DNA of 64,000 nucleotides, taken from contig NZ_CP036269.1 of the NCBI RefSeq assembly GCF_007744675.1, positions 4,691,546 through 4,755,545 on the forward strand. The letters are read 5' to 3'. The number at the start of each line of letters is the position of its first letter. Position 1 is the stretch's first letter. This DNA comes from Gimesia alba (GTDB taxonomy: Bacteria; Planctomycetota; Planctomycetia; Planctomycetales; Planctomycetaceae). The notes under the pieces were generated by a model that worked only from the letters and a program-made list of their open reading frames with translations, was not told the origin of the DNA and did no database searches. This document shows positions 30,301-38,331 of the stretch, in pieces. The position numbers and the translations under genes are program-made.

Positions 30301-30873
30301 CAACTCAACAAAAAAATCGGCGGCCCGTCGGTCTATCCGGTTCAACCCGAGGGCATCTGGCGAGCCGCATTCAACGGCCAACGCACCTGGGCGACCAGCA
30401 AAGATGAAAACCGTTTCCGCAGAGGTCTCTACACCTTCTGGCGAAGAACCGTCCCCTACCCTTCGATGGCGACCTTCGATGCACCGAGCCGTGAAATCTG
30501 TACGATCCGCCGCATCAACACCAACACGCCGTTACAAGCGATGATCACGATGAACGACCCGGTCTTCATCGAAATCTCGCAGGCACTCGGACTACGCATC
30601 TTCAAAGAAGGGGGTTCGACTCCACGCGAACGAATCGCCTATGGTTTGAAACTCTGCCTCATACGTCCTCCCCGGCCCGAACAGATCGAGCCGTTATTAA
30701 AACTTTATGAATCTGAATTAGCCTATTACAAATCGCATCCCGAGGAAGCAGCGAAACTCCTGGAGAACCCGCTGAAACCTCTGCCGGATCAATACAATAA
30801 ATCTGAACTGGCAGCCTGGACCGTCATCGCCAACGTTCTGCTCAACATGGATGGCGTTCTCACCAAAGGATAA
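27364..30873 (+). CDS. PSCyt1/DUF1549/DUF1553 giant secreted cytochrome-like protein with discoidin-like insert
   Basis: 1169 residues. Signal peptide 1-28; planctomycete cytochrome domain PSCyt1 with heme motif C55-x-x-C58-H59 (NCFHCHGPDE); DUF1549/PSCyt2 (about 155-360) including a second CxxCH at 345-349 (GCAKCHSHKYDPI); a Gln-rich linker; an F5/8-type-C-like region (about 540-680: LSLAEVQVF, WWELNLKANTPIEQIKIWNRTDG); DUF1553/PSD1 (about 850-1130: NRYWSQLFGAGLV, PVQPEGIWRAAFNGQ, FDAPSREICTIRRINTNTPLQA). Thought to act with DUF1501 partners in the periplasm, probably on complex polysaccharides; activity not established. Followed after 4 bp by its DUF1501 partner. Confidence 0.92.
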   Translation: MFDRFLRINSLIGLVLLLVIHSSAAIFAEKPTDKSQATIEVDFNRDIRPILSKNCFHCHGPDEETREAGLRLDQRTSATAKLESDEHAIVPKNAEESELFQRIITDDESLIMPPPDVGEKLTEAQIAKIKAWIEQGAPYARHWSFIPPTRPARPSVKQQSWPANDIDYFVLAQLEHAGLKPSPQANRYTLIRRLSLDLRGLPPTLEEVDQFLKDKSPNAYEKLVDRFLADPAFGERWARKWLDLARYADSKGYGSDPLRMDIWRYRDWVISAFNQNMPFDQFTLEQLAGDLLPNPTLEQKVATAFHRNTMTNTEGGTDDEEFRVAAITDRVDTTIQVWMGLTMGCAKCHSHKYDPISQKEYYQLYAFFNQTADNDQPTDAPTISAPTQEMLQANKRIDAEIATLNQKLQTPTKELAQAQQQWESTLHAKPNWKTLTPLTVKSSAATTKFHIQKDGTILASGPAAKETYTIETELDVPAFKALRLEVLPDTSLKSNGPGRATDGNFVLSEIKVESRPAQAEDTPVKGQFLRIEHQGNKKQILSLAEVQVFQAGKNIAAQGIASQSSTTHDGQAKLAIDGNTDGHFFNAKSTTHTDTTVKPWWELNLKANTPIEQIKIWNRTDGSGERLANFKVSLLDAKRKLVWQTVVATPPKPSTTLALSSRRTIPIKRAFASFSQTGFPVSAAINPASKNQKGWGIAPQFGKANSAYFIPDSTSVAATGKQRLTITLSHNYKDPQYALGHFRLSYTTESKLEPRLKVPDDILAIVDSKERTPAQQKKLAAYYRGIAPLLKPTRDQIAQLQKSKPKYPQLPIMQELPADKQRETRMMVRGSFLSPGDVVEPALLSAFNSAPKQVPQNRIAVAKWLTSPENPLTARVAVNRYWSQLFGAGLVVTEEDFGTQGELPSHPELLDWLATEFIQNGWDRKALLKTIVMSNTYQQDSTTTAEHLQKDPRNQLLSRGPRYRLEAEMIRDQALVLSGQLNKKIGGPSVYPVQPEGIWRAAFNGQRTWATSKDENRFRRGLYTFWRRTVPYPSMATFDAPSREICTIRRINTNTPLQAMITMNDPVFIEISQALGLRIFKEGGSTPRERIAYGLKLCLIRPPRPEQIEPLLKLYESELAYYKSHPEEAAKLLENPLKPLPDQYNKSELAAWTVIANVLLNMDGVLTKG

Positions 30874-30877
30874 AGTC

Positions 30878-32335
30878 ATGAACCTACACCAACAACAATT
30901 ACAGGCGATCACCCGCCGCCACTTCCTCGCCCAGGGTTCCACCGGCATCGGTGCAATGGCCCTTGGTGCGATGCTGGCTGACAACCAGAGTGCATCTGCC
31001 AAGAAACCCGAAAACACCGAAGCCCCCGCGCCGAAATTCCGCATTCCCGGCAAAGCGAAACACGTCATCTTCCTACACATGGCCGGCTCGCCTCCGCAGC
31101 AGGAACTGTTCGATTACAAACCGGAACTCGTCAAACGCAACATGCAGCCTTGCCCCGATTCCTTTCTGAAAGGACGCGGCTTCCCCTTCATCAAAGGGCA
31201 TCCCAAAATGCTGGGCACGCCCTACAAATTCAAACAGTACGGCGAAGGGGGAACGTGGATGAGCGAACTCCTGCCGAACTTCCAGAAGGTGGCCGACGAC
31301 GTTGCCGTCGTTAAGTCGATGCACACCGATCAATTCAATCATGCGCCCGCCCAACTGTTCCTGTATACCGGTGCCCCCCGCTTCGGGGGTGCGTCGATGG
31401 GATCCTGGATCACCTACGGTCTCGGTTCCGAAAACAAAAACCTGCCCGGCTTCATGGTCCTGCTCAGTGGCGGCAGTGACCCCAGTGGCGGGAAAAGTCT
31501 CTGGGGCAGCGGCTTTTTGCCGTCCGTCTACCAGGGAGTCCAGTGCCGCACCACAGGCGACCCCATTCTCTACGTCACCAACCCCAAAGGCATCAACCGC
31601 GATGTCCGCCGTCGCAGTCTGGATGCCCTCAAATCGCTGAATGAATTCGAACTCAAACAGTTCGGCAATCCTGAAACACTGACCCGCATCAACCAGTACG
31701 AACTCGCCTTCCGTATGCAGATGTCGGTCCCCGAAGCCGTGGATCTCGCCAGTGAAACCAAAGAAACCCACGAACTGTATGGCACAACCGGCGGCGCGCC
31801 TTCCTTCGCGAACAACTGCCTGCTCGCCCGTCGCATGGTGGAACGCGGCGTGAGGTATATTCAACTCTTTGATTACGGCTGGGACATGCACGGCACCGGC
31901 TCGGGCAACGACCTGATCACCGGCGTTCCTAAGAAAACCAAAGACATCGACCGACCGATGTACGCCTTGATCACCGACCTCAAACAGCGCGGCCTGCTCG
32001 ATGAAACACTCATCGTCTGGAGCGGTGAATTCGGACGCACCTCGATGAATGAAGAACGCAACGGCTCCAAATTCCTCGGACGCGACCACCACCCCCACTG
32101 CTACACCATCTGGATGGCCGGCGGCGGCATCAAAGGCGGCACATCTTACGGCGAAACCGACGAACTCGGTTACTTCATCGCCGAAAAGAAAACCAGCGTC
32201 CGCGATCTGCAATCGACGATCCTGCACCTCACCGGACTCGACGCCCGCAAACTCAAAGTCCCTTACCAGGGACTGGACCAACGGCTCATCGGCCCCGCGG
32301 ATGAAGATCATTTGCTCAAAGATTTGCTGGCTTAA
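30878..32335 (+). CDS. Tat-exported DUF1501 protein, operon partner of the PSCyt/DUF1553 protein
   Basis: 485 residues from ATG at 30878, four bases after the upstream stop. Twin-arginine signal TRRHFLAQGSTGIGAMALG. The DUF1501 family, a branch of the alkaline phosphatase/sulfatase superfamily, is recognised by FLHMAGSPPQQELFDYKP, HAPAQLFLYTGAPRFGGASMGSW, DYGWDMHG, TLIVWSGEFGRTSMN and GRDHHPHCYTIWMAGGGIKGG. Metal-binding Asp/His residues are present in the last two blocks. Activity is not established for the family. The 4 bp spacing makes co-translation with the cytochrome-like protein very likely. Confidence 0.92.
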   Translation: MNLHQQQLQAITRRHFLAQGSTGIGAMALGAMLADNQSASAKKPENTEAPAPKFRIPGKAKHVIFLHMAGSPPQQELFDYKPELVKRNMQPCPDSFLKGRGFPFIKGHPKMLGTPYKFKQYGEGGTWMSELLPNFQKVADDVAVVKSMHTDQFNHAPAQLFLYTGAPRFGGASMGSWITYGLGSENKNLPGFMVLLSGGSDPSGGKSLWGSGFLPSVYQGVQCRTTGDPILYVTNPKGINRDVRRRSLDALKSLNEFELKQFGNPETLTRINQYELAFRMQMSVPEAVDLASETKETHELYGTTGGAPSFANNCLLARRMVERGVRYIQLFDYGWDMHGTGSGNDLITGVPKKTKDIDRPMYALITDLKQRGLLDETLIVWSGEFGRTSMNEERNGSKFLGRDHHPHCYTIWMAGGGIKGGTSYGETDELGYFIAEKKTSVRDLQSTILHLTGLDARKLKVPYQGLDQRLIGPADEDHLLKDLLA

Positions 32336-32422
32336 ATAATCAAAGTGGGTATACTGATTTCGATTGACCGTTCTGATTAATGTAAGCCCCATTAACCGTC
32401 GCACCAACGCGGGAGAACGAAG

Positions 32423-33130
32423 ATGACGGCAACCGAAATCGTAGCGCAACTGGAAAAACTGGGATCTGATTCCACGAAAAAGGTGTTGATCAACCACGGT
32501 GCCAAAGACCCCGTGCTCGGCGTTAAAGTGGCCGACCTGAAGAAAATCCAGAAGCAGATCAAACAGGATTACCAGATCGCCCTCGATCTGTTTGATACCG
32601 GCATCTACGACGCACAGTACCTCGCCGGCCTGATCGCCGATGACGCCAAGATGACAAAAACCAATCTGCGTCGCTGGCTCACCCGAGCCAACTGTATGCC
32701 CATCAGCGGCTCCACTGTTGCCTGGGTCACTGCCGAAAGCCGTTTTGGCCACGATCTGGCGCTGGAATGGATTGCCGCCAAAAAAGAAGCCAAAGCCCAG
32801 GCGGGTTGGATGACTCTTTGCAGCCTCGTCTCCATCAAAGACGATTCCGAACTGGATCTGACAGAAATCAAACAGCTGTTGAAACAGATCGAACGAACGA
32901 TTCACGAGCAACCGAACATGCTCCGCTACGCGATGAATAACTTTATCATTTCCACAGGCAGCTATATCGACAGTCTGACAAAAACAGCCATTCAAACCGC
33001 GAAGAAAATCGGCACCGTCACCGTCGACATGGGCCAGACATCCTGCAGCGTCCCCTCCGCCGTCGACTACATCCAGAAAGTAGAGCAGCGAGGCACGATC
33101 GGCAAGAAACGAAAAACCGCCAAGTGCTGA
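32423..33130 (+). CDS. DNA alkylation repair protein (AlkD-like HEAT-repeat fold)
   Basis: 235 residues. The AlkD/AlkC-type sequence starts LEKLGSDSTKKVLINHGAKDPVLGVKVADLKKIQKQI, the typical opening helices, and continues with helical repeats (LIADDAKMTKTNLRRWLTRANC, MLRYAMNNFIISTGSY). Known AlkD enzymes excise N3- and N7-alkylpurines; the subgroup with VADLK and VAWVTAE may lack activity. Putative DNA-contact Trp/Asp residues cannot be judged without alignment. GGGAGAA is 8 nt before the ATG. The C-terminus is Lys-rich. Confidence 0.85.
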   Translation: MTATEIVAQLEKLGSDSTKKVLINHGAKDPVLGVKVADLKKIQKQIKQDYQIALDLFDTGIYDAQYLAGLIADDAKMTKTNLRRWLTRANCMPISGSTVAWVTAESRFGHDLALEWIAAKKEAKAQAGWMTLCSLVSIKDDSELDLTEIKQLLKQIERTIHEQPNMLRYAMNNFIISTGSYIDSLTKTAIQTAKKIGTVTVDMGQTSCSVPSAVDYIQKVEQRGTIGKKRKTAKC

Positions 33131-33595
33131 GTTTCCGAAGCAGAGCGCGGGAGCCATTTTCATAACCGAGCCCCCGGCTGCCTGCCTGTCAGCGTGATCA
33201 ATCCTGACATTATGATTCTTCCTCCTGAAGTTCACCTGACCAGAGTGAGTATTACCTGAAAAAAATCCTCTTGACGCCGTCGTGCACATCAAGATCATCC
33301 CTGTTATGCGTCGCGCGCGAAAACACTACTGGTTCAGGTGAAGAACCGAACGCACTGAAAAATTCAGCACCATAAAACCCTCTTGTTTCAGCCACTTTTA
33401 GCAAAAAACAACCTCGAAAAGTTATGCGGGTCGACACACTTCGCCGCACAATGGCCACACAACAAACCACGCTCGTCACCACATCGACACACATCAACAC
33501 TCCTTCGCCAACCATTTCTTTTCTCTCCCCCTTGACCACCCCACGCCCTTCAAGAAAATCTTCCACAATGACATACCAGAAAAAAGTAGGGCGAG

Positions 33596-33633
33596 GCCCT
33601 ATGGGACCGCCCGCCTGGCAACCTTCCATCCAA
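33596..33633 (+). repeat. family B dispersed REP-like element, copy 1
   Basis: GTAGGGCGAGGCCCTATGGG followed by a GCCCGCCTGGCAACC end. Closest relative is at 52462-52499 (same GTAGGG start and GCCCGCCTGGC end). Member of a set of related hairpin-forming intergenic sequences. Confidence 0.6.
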
Positions 33634-33797
33634 AATAAAAGTCCAAATGAAAAAACATCAAACGAAGCAGACAATTCCCGAGAAAACAAACAAGGGGTGG
33701 GCCCGGATGCACATCCGGGCCGAGCGCAGCGAGCAGGAAGTCCCAGTAAAAGCAAACAAATCAGTATCCCCCCGATCCCAATCAACGTTCGGTGTGG

Positions 33798-33819
33798 CAC
33801 TGTTGGCTTGCCAACAGTG
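33798..33819. repeat. family A palindrome, copy 1
   Basis: Perfect inverted repeat CACTGTTGGC/GCCAACAGTG with a two-base loop; part of the six-copy palindrome family in this window. Confidence 0.75.
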
Positions 33820-34226
33820 AGCGAGCAAAGAAAGCGTCCCCCCCTGAGCGGCACGGCGCCAGCCAGCGCTTTTGCTCCTCCCAGGAGCAACCAACACCAG
33901 TCAAAACAAATCCTACCAGATAGAACCGAACCGACTCAGATGAACATCCTTCAGTGAATCCATGAGTCCCATGCGTGTTCTGCTCTTTTTGCTCCCCAGC
34001 AAGCCAGCAACGAGCTTCACACCATCAACGGTGGCCGTGTTGCCAATAAGAGGGGGGAAGATTACAGGAAATCAGAACTCTGTTTCTGCCCCCTTTTCAT
34101 ACCCTTCCCGGTCTCTTTTTAAGTTCCCTTTGGACTTGTTTTGAACATGATTAAGATTTAGATGACTTTTCGCCTTGAATCGTTTAATATGTGTTTGTCA
34201 GATTCCTATGCCCAGGGGGCTTCGCA

Positions 34227-34478
34227 ATGTCTGAAACTAAGCGTTCAAAACTCATTCATCTATCGGGTTATGTAATTGCATTTTCGCTAATGTTTTATGT
34301 TATTAGCATTGGCCCAGCCGCCGCCATTGTATATGACCCTAATGGGCCCCCTGCAAATCCTGAACTTGAAGAATGGGCACACCTTTTCTATTCTCCTTTG
34401 ATTTCGGTGGCTGAGAGCAACGGTTCGTTGGAATTTTTATTTAAAAAATACACAGAATTCTGCATCGAACATTTCTAA
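34227..34478 (+). CDS. small membrane protein, hypothetical
   Basis: 83 residues from ATG at 34227 with an AGGGGG signal 9 nt upstream. One clear membrane segment (GYVIAFSLMFYVISIGPAAA) followed by a Pro/Asn turn, an acidic helix and a C-terminal aromatic tail. No known domain. The gene is flanked by repeats and could be a recent or decaying gene; the clear ribosome binding site and membrane segment argue for expression. Confidence 0.5.
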   Translation: MSETKRSKLIHLSGYVIAFSLMFYVISIGPAAAIVYDPNGPPANPELEEWAHLFYSPLISVAESNGSLEFLFKKYTEFCIEHF

Positions 34479-34672
34479 ACAGTTTTCCGCTCAAACTGCT
34501 GTTGGGCTCTCCGAAGATTAAAGGGGGAAGATTCGACGCAGATGAACATCCCGCAGTGGAATAGTTTGTTAGATTACAAAAGCACTGCACAATTCCCGAG
34601 TAAGAAAGATCCCCCGGTTCATTCGCGGGAATCTTCAGATGCATTCTCCAGACAGATCACGCGAGCGTGTGC

Positions 34673-34696
34673 CACTGCTCGGCTTGTCCGACAGTG
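34673..34696 (+). repeat. family A palindrome, copy 2
   Basis: CACTGCTCGG/CCGACAGTG with one unpaired C, preceded by GCGTGTGC as at 39830. Same orientation as copies 3 and 6. Confidence 0.7.
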
Positions 34697-34742
34697 CCGA
34701 TTTCATATCAGGGTTGCGAGCCCTCACTCAACAAGAGAGAAT

Positions 34743-34782
34743 AAAGGGGTCAGGACTCTATAATATGAGTCCTGACCCTTTT
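34743..34782. repeat. family D hairpin, GGGGTCAGGACTC type
   Basis: Arms of 16 bp (AAAGGGGTCAGGACTC and its exact complement) around an eight-base AT loop, followed by T. Could terminate transcription on either strand. Related half-sites occur at 37626-37645 and a variant hairpin at 38214-38249. Confidence 0.8.
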
Positions 34783-35072
34783 AATATCCTCCTATTTCGC
34801 GATGATTATTTCGCCCCCCATTAAACAAGGACTGCGTGTCTAACACAGCTCTAGACAGTTGTCCAATCAGGAAAATCAATAACCAGCGAGAATGATATAA
34901 TGAAACAAACGATGATTTTTGAACCAATTTATAAACTCATCGTACTTGGTTGGTTTACTTTGATTCATTGTGAATTTTGTCTCCAAAACTTGAACTGGCT
35001 AAGAGCTAAAAGTATAGATGGGTAAGGCTGAACGGGCACGCCACCAATACCCAAATACTTTCCGACCTCTTC

Positions 35073-35405
35073 TTACGTCTCCGGTTTTGATTCATCCACT
35101 TCGTCATCTGATTCGGGGTTTGGTTGACTCTCCGGCGTTTCTTTTTCACCCACAAATGTATCCATAATCTGCCCCTGCATGCGGCGGGGTGCGTTGTTGG
35201 CGGCGATCATGCCGACGGTGCCGCCAGCGACGCGAGCCGCGGATACGCCCGGCAGAGACAAGCCGAAGCCGATGAGTGCACCGAGACAACCGATGACAAT
35301 CGACTGTGTGGTTCCCACGTTGAAGAACCAGATCGTGCCTGGTGCGGCACCGATCAGAGTCAGGCAAATCGATTTCGTAATCTGTTTTCCAGTCACTTGA
35401 GCCAT
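35073..35405 (-). CDS. small two-helix membrane protein, hypothetical
   Basis: 110 residues. Two Gly-rich membrane helices (CLTLIGAAPGTIWFF; IVIGCLGALIGFGLSLPGV) and an acidic, Pro-rich soluble tail of about 35 residues (PESQPNPESDDEVDESKP). Resembles small membrane proteins of unknown function; no domain assigned. Encoded 60 bp downstream of the RDD protein on the same strand, so probably in one transcript. Confidence 0.75.
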   Translation of the reverse strand: MAQVTGKQITKSICLTLIGAAPGTIWFFNVGTTQSIVIGCLGALIGFGLSLPGVSAARVAGGTVGMIAANNAPRRMQGQIMDTFVGEKETPESQPNPESDDEVDESKPET

Positions 35406-35465
35406 ACGTGATTCCGTTTCCGTGTAGAGAAAAAAAGCGACTTCTCCAGTCGTGTCAGTACATGG

Positions 35466-35930
35466 TTATTTTCTGCGCACCACCACGGTCCGCGCGAGTT
35501 GATCGCCAAAGCGCTGTTTGTCTCGCGTGAAGAAAATGGCCAGTGCGGCGGGGATGCAACCCAAAAGAAGCGGATTGACTTCCAGAATACGCATCAGCGT
35601 ACGGATGATGGTTTGACGAAACGTGCTGGGACCTCCGTCGAAGTTTCGTATCGTGAGTCCGGTCAGATATTTCACCGGGGAGGTATAGAACAGGCCTTCC
35701 GAGACCAGGTAATACGCCAGATAGGTCGCCACCATCACAGCCACCTGGATTGCAGGCTGCGAATCGGGTAATTGATTCGCGACCACCAGAGCCAGAATCA
35801 TCGCCAGCAGGTTATCAAAACAACCCGCGATATATCGGCGGCCCATAATTCCCTGCGGTGAATCTTTCGGATACGGCGGCACAGGAATCTGCGAGTCGGG
35901 TTGGTCAACGGAAGGATCGGTTACGTGCAT
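35466..35930 (-). CDS. RDD family membrane protein
   Basis: 154 residues from ATG at 35930 (a GTG at 35990 would add 20 hydrophilic residues). The RDD signature is GRRYIAGCFDNLLAMILALV (Arg, Asp), with further helices VMVATYLAYYLVSEGLFY, SPVKYLTGLTIRNFDG and a final helix before RDKQRFGDQLARTVVV. Three to four membrane segments. The family has been linked to transport of Na+ or other small solutes but is poorly defined. Likely co-transcribed with the two-helix protein. Confidence 0.85.
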   Translation of the reverse strand: MHVTDPSVDQPDSQIPVPPYPKDSPQGIMGRRYIAGCFDNLLAMILALVVANQLPDSQPAIQVAVMVATYLAYYLVSEGLFYTSPVKYLTGLTIRNFDGGPSTFRQTIIRTLMRILEVNPLLLGCIPAALAIFFTRDKQRFGDQLARTVVVRRK

Positions 35931-36309
35931 CAAGGCAGCCTGTTTGGAAAGAAAGAGTCGGTCGATAACAGCAGCATGCTCAGAACCCACATGCAGACAT
36001 TTGTCTAGACATCGTACACCAAACGAGGTTCACCTTTCAAGCAATCAACATCAGACATCAAGCATCCTAAGCGGTTCGGCGTCAGGGATTGTTGATTGAA
36101 TCACTTTGAGGGTGATTCTCAGGCATCTATTCCCCCGTGGATTCCCTGATCATCACGGCCAATTTGTCAAGCAGGAGAAGAGCCGCTGCGTAATCATTAC
36201 CAAAATCGGGTTTAACCGCGGCTAACGCGGCGCGGCTGATCTGGTTTCTGGTGCTTTCCAAGTGGAAAAAAAACAATAATGGACCAGGTCTCTTATTGTT
36301 GCGAATATC
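35931..36309. other. intergenic region with family C repeat
   Basis: About 380 bp containing a GAGGGTGATTCTCAG block (36105-36122) and, 90 bp on, a CCGCGGCTAACGCGG block (36213-36240). Both blocks recur in the same order at 47632-47704. No RNA gene seen. Confidence 0.5.
36105..36240 (+). repeat. family C two-block repeat, copy 1
   Basis: TTTGAGGGTGATTCTCAG, then a 90 bp non-conserved spacer, then AACCGCGGCTAACGCGGC with self-complementary CCGCGG/GCGCGGC. Copy 2 at 47632-47704 has a shorter spacer. Confidence 0.55.
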
Positions 36310-37440
36310 TCATTTCATGTTGTACTCCACCGCATTACAGCCATTGAATTTGGCGAATGCTACCAATTTTGATTCCATTATTTTCTGTAATAAAAGCTGA
36401 TCTACGTTTTTTTCGTAGTGAATTGAGTGAATCATCAGCCGTTGATTGGTTCGATCCGCTTTGCAATCGATCCGGGCGACAAATCGGCTGCCCTGGAGGA
36501 CAGGCAGAGAAAAATACCCATACTTTCTTTTTGTCGCCGGTACATAGCATTCAATTTTATACTCAAAATCAAATAAGGTGATGAGCTTATTTCTTTGAAT
36601 GACCAAATTATCAAACGGTGACAAGATGTGTATTTTTTGACCGACCCTGGGAATGTTCTCCAGTGATTGTTTGAGGGCATAATAAGTCTGTTCAACTCCT
36701 TCAACAGAGACTTGAGATATTTCGTCAGCAGCTAGCATCTGGTCGAGGGTTGTCAAAACGGTTGTTTTGGTTCGAGACTTGCGCATGTAGGCAATTTCGC
36801 TTACAGTGGCTAAGCCATGATGCTGAAGCGTTCGTTGAATCAGGTATCGGGCATAGTCGGTTTCGCTCGGTAGAGTGGTGTCAACAGTACCTGGAATCAC
36901 ATTCTCGGGGAGATCGTATACTTTCTGGAATCCCTCACGGCGAGTGATTTCCAGCTTGCCTTCAAGAAAAAGTCGCTCTAACGCTTTTTTGGCTGGTTTC
37001 CAATCCCACCATCCCGATTTCCCCTTCTTTGTCATCTCAAAGTCTTTTGATCGAAGTGGACCTTCTTTGCGTATCCTGGTTAAAACCTGTTTCATCATTT
37101 TCAGGTCTTTGGGATACCAGGATGTCTCGCGTTTCTGAAATTCTCGTTTCAGTGGTAGAGAATACCGGTAGTCTTTCATAGGCAGGTAAGAGGCAGCATG
37201 ACTCCAGTACTCAAACGCGTCTCGTGATTTAATGAGAAGGTCCAGGTCAACTGGACTGTATTTTTGATTTCGACTCCAAAACACATGATGATGGGCACGT
37301 TCGACGACAGAGATGGTGTCAATCTGAACGTACCCCAAATGCTCAATGATTTCCACGGGATCTAATGCGGGTCCTGTCAGCTTCTGACTCGCCACCATCA
37401 AACGCTGTGCAGACTTCAATGGCAACTCGATCGTTTTCAT
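36310..37440 (-). CDS. YcaQ/AlkX-like HTH_42 DNA glycosylase family protein
   Basis: 376 residues from ATG at 37440 (upstream frame to 37533 adds unlikely hydrophobic residues). Winged-helix DNA glycosylase of the HTH_42 family. The catalytic QxD motif is visible in LGYVQIDTISVVERAHHHV, and the family landmarks AFEYWSHAASYLP, RSKDFE, GWWDWKPAKKALERLFLEG and HILSPFDNLVIQR are present. E. coli YcaQ (AlkX) removes crosslinks formed by bifunctional alkylators. Together with the AlkD-like gene at 32.4 kb this gives the window two base-excision type proteins. Confidence 0.9.
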   Translation of the reverse strand: MKTIELPLKSAQRLMVASQKLTGPALDPVEIIEHLGYVQIDTISVVERAHHHVFWSRNQKYSPVDLDLLIKSRDAFEYWSHAASYLPMKDYRYSLPLKREFQKRETSWYPKDLKMMKQVLTRIRKEGPLRSKDFEMTKKGKSGWWDWKPAKKALERLFLEGKLEITRREGFQKVYDLPENVIPGTVDTTLPSETDYARYLIQRTLQHHGLATVSEIAYMRKSRTKTTVLTTLDQMLAADEISQVSVEGVEQTYYALKQSLENIPRVGQKIHILSPFDNLVIQRNKLITLFDFEYKIECYVPATKRKYGYFSLPVLQGSRFVARIDCKADRTNQRLMIHSIHYEKNVDQLLLQKIMESKLVAFAKFNGCNAVEYNMK

Positions 37441-37650
37441 CCCTGTGATTTTATTGAACCTAAAAGAATAAATGATCGACACAAACAGACTATGTTCATT
37501 CTGTACCTGCCTAAGCATAGTACAATAGCGCATGACATATCAACGTGAGCGTAGAAAACGAAGTGTGAAACCTCAAGTAAGGGGAACCTGAAAGGGGGCA
37601 AACCCCGTTTTCAATTCCCAGCCTGCGGGATCACAAAAAGGGGTCAGGAA

Positions 37651-38190
37651 TCATTCTCCCTGCCAAGGCACGAAAGTGCAAGGGGGGTTAAAGTTTTCGA
37701 TATTACAGAATCGATCTCCAAACGGATTATCTTTTTGGACAAGTCTAAGAAGACAATTCACCATGCCCATGTCAGGTACATACACGATAGTCCCTGACGT
37801 AAAGTCATACGCAGCGACAGCCCACTGTTGCGATGTCTCTTTTGTTTTCCAGAACAAGTAATTGCCATCGTCAGTGCTGGCAAATGGCAACAGTCCTCCT
37901 TCTTCAGGAAATGCTTTGAATTCCTCGCATTTGCCAGAATCCTTGTAGGACTCAAGCTGTGAAAATACAACCGAAATCAGTTCTTCAGAAGACACGCGAT
38001 TGTCCGAGTAGTTCACAATGTGAATAATTGCCTGCAAAGATCCAGACCCATAAATCGAAACGAAGGCTTTATAATCACTGGGCAGTTCTACCCCCAGTTT
38101 TGTTTCGACTTCTTGCCAACCAGAATCTGCGCACACAGGTGAGGTGGGAGGCGGGACGAGTTCTGAGAGTAATTTGAGATCTGGGTTCAT
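37651..38190 (-). CDS. SMI1/KNR4 (SUKH) family protein
   Basis: 179 residues. SUKH fold recognised by VETKLGVELPSDYKAFVSIYGSG, then LLPFASTDDGNYLFWKT and FTSGTIVYVP. In bacteria most SUKH proteins are immunity proteins of contact-dependent or polymorphic toxins. No toxin gene is beside it, so it may be an orphan immunity gene or protect against neighbours. Flanked by family D sequences on both sides (37626 and 38214). Confidence 0.8.
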   Translation of the reverse strand: MNPDLKLLSELVPPPTSPVCADSGWQEVETKLGVELPSDYKAFVSIYGSGSLQAIIHIVNYSDNRVSSEELISVVFSQLESYKDSGKCEEFKAFPEEGGLLPFASTDDGNYLFWKTKETSQQWAVAAYDFTSGTIVYVPDMGMVNCLLRLVQKDNPFGDRFCNIENFNPPCTFVPWQGE

Positions 38191-38210
38191 TTTTTCATTT
38201 CTTTGGACGA

Positions 38211-38252
38211 TTAAAAAGGGGGCAGTACCATTCAGTCCTGCCCCCTTTTAAG
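38211..38252 (-). terminator. terminator hairpin after the DUF1501 gene (family D variant)
   Basis: Arms AAAAGGGGGCAG/CTGCCCCCTTTT (38214-38225 and 38238-38249) with T-run on the minus strand, 83 bp after the DUF1501 stop. Arm sequence is related to the perfect hairpin at 34743. Confidence 0.75.
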
Positions 38253-38331
38253 TTTTTGGCACCTGCTCCTGATTGATAAAGAATATTCTGCACAGCGTCG
38301 GGTTACACACAGGCAACACAACCGATTGCCG

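Larger units (their letters stand above)
33131..34226. other. gene-poor 1.1 kb stretch with repeats
   Basis: No convincing gene. The long open frames here (33424-33957 plus, 33252-33890 minus) have low-complexity composition, no homologous motif and run through dispersed repeats. Holds a family B element at 33596-33633, a family A palindrome at 33798-33819, GC-skewed TCC/ACC-rich sequence at 33470-33560, and AGATGAACATCC at 33938, seen again at 34541. Confidence 0.6.
34479..35072. other. gene-poor stretch with repeats and a weak small frame
   Basis: Holds a second GGGGGAAGATT block (34525), AGATGAACATCC (34541), a family A palindrome (34673-34696) and a perfect 16-bp-arm hairpin (34743-34782). 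A 41-codon frame at 34900-35025 (MKQTMIFEPIYK start, hydrophobic core) has no good ribosome binding site and I do not call it. Confidence 0.5.

Noticed and set aside
31073..33298. 741-codon minus-strand open frame opposite the DUF1501 and AlkD-like genes
   Set aside because: It is the shadow of two well supported plus-strand genes; the composition is a mirror of their codon bias and no domain is visible.
33252..33890. Long minus-strand open frame of 212 codons (and plus-strand frame 33424-33957)
   Set aside because: Both run through family A and B repeats and a TCC/ACC-rich tract, have no recognisable domain and no ribosome binding site; long open frames here are expected from composition.
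34900..35025. 41-codon frame with a hydrophobic core
   Set aside because: No clear ribosome binding site and no homologue known to me; AT-rich sequence gives such frames by chance.
37626..37650. GGGGTCAGGAATC next to the SUKH gene as an attachment site
   Set aside because: It matches family D half-sites seen elsewhere; no integrase and no paired site.
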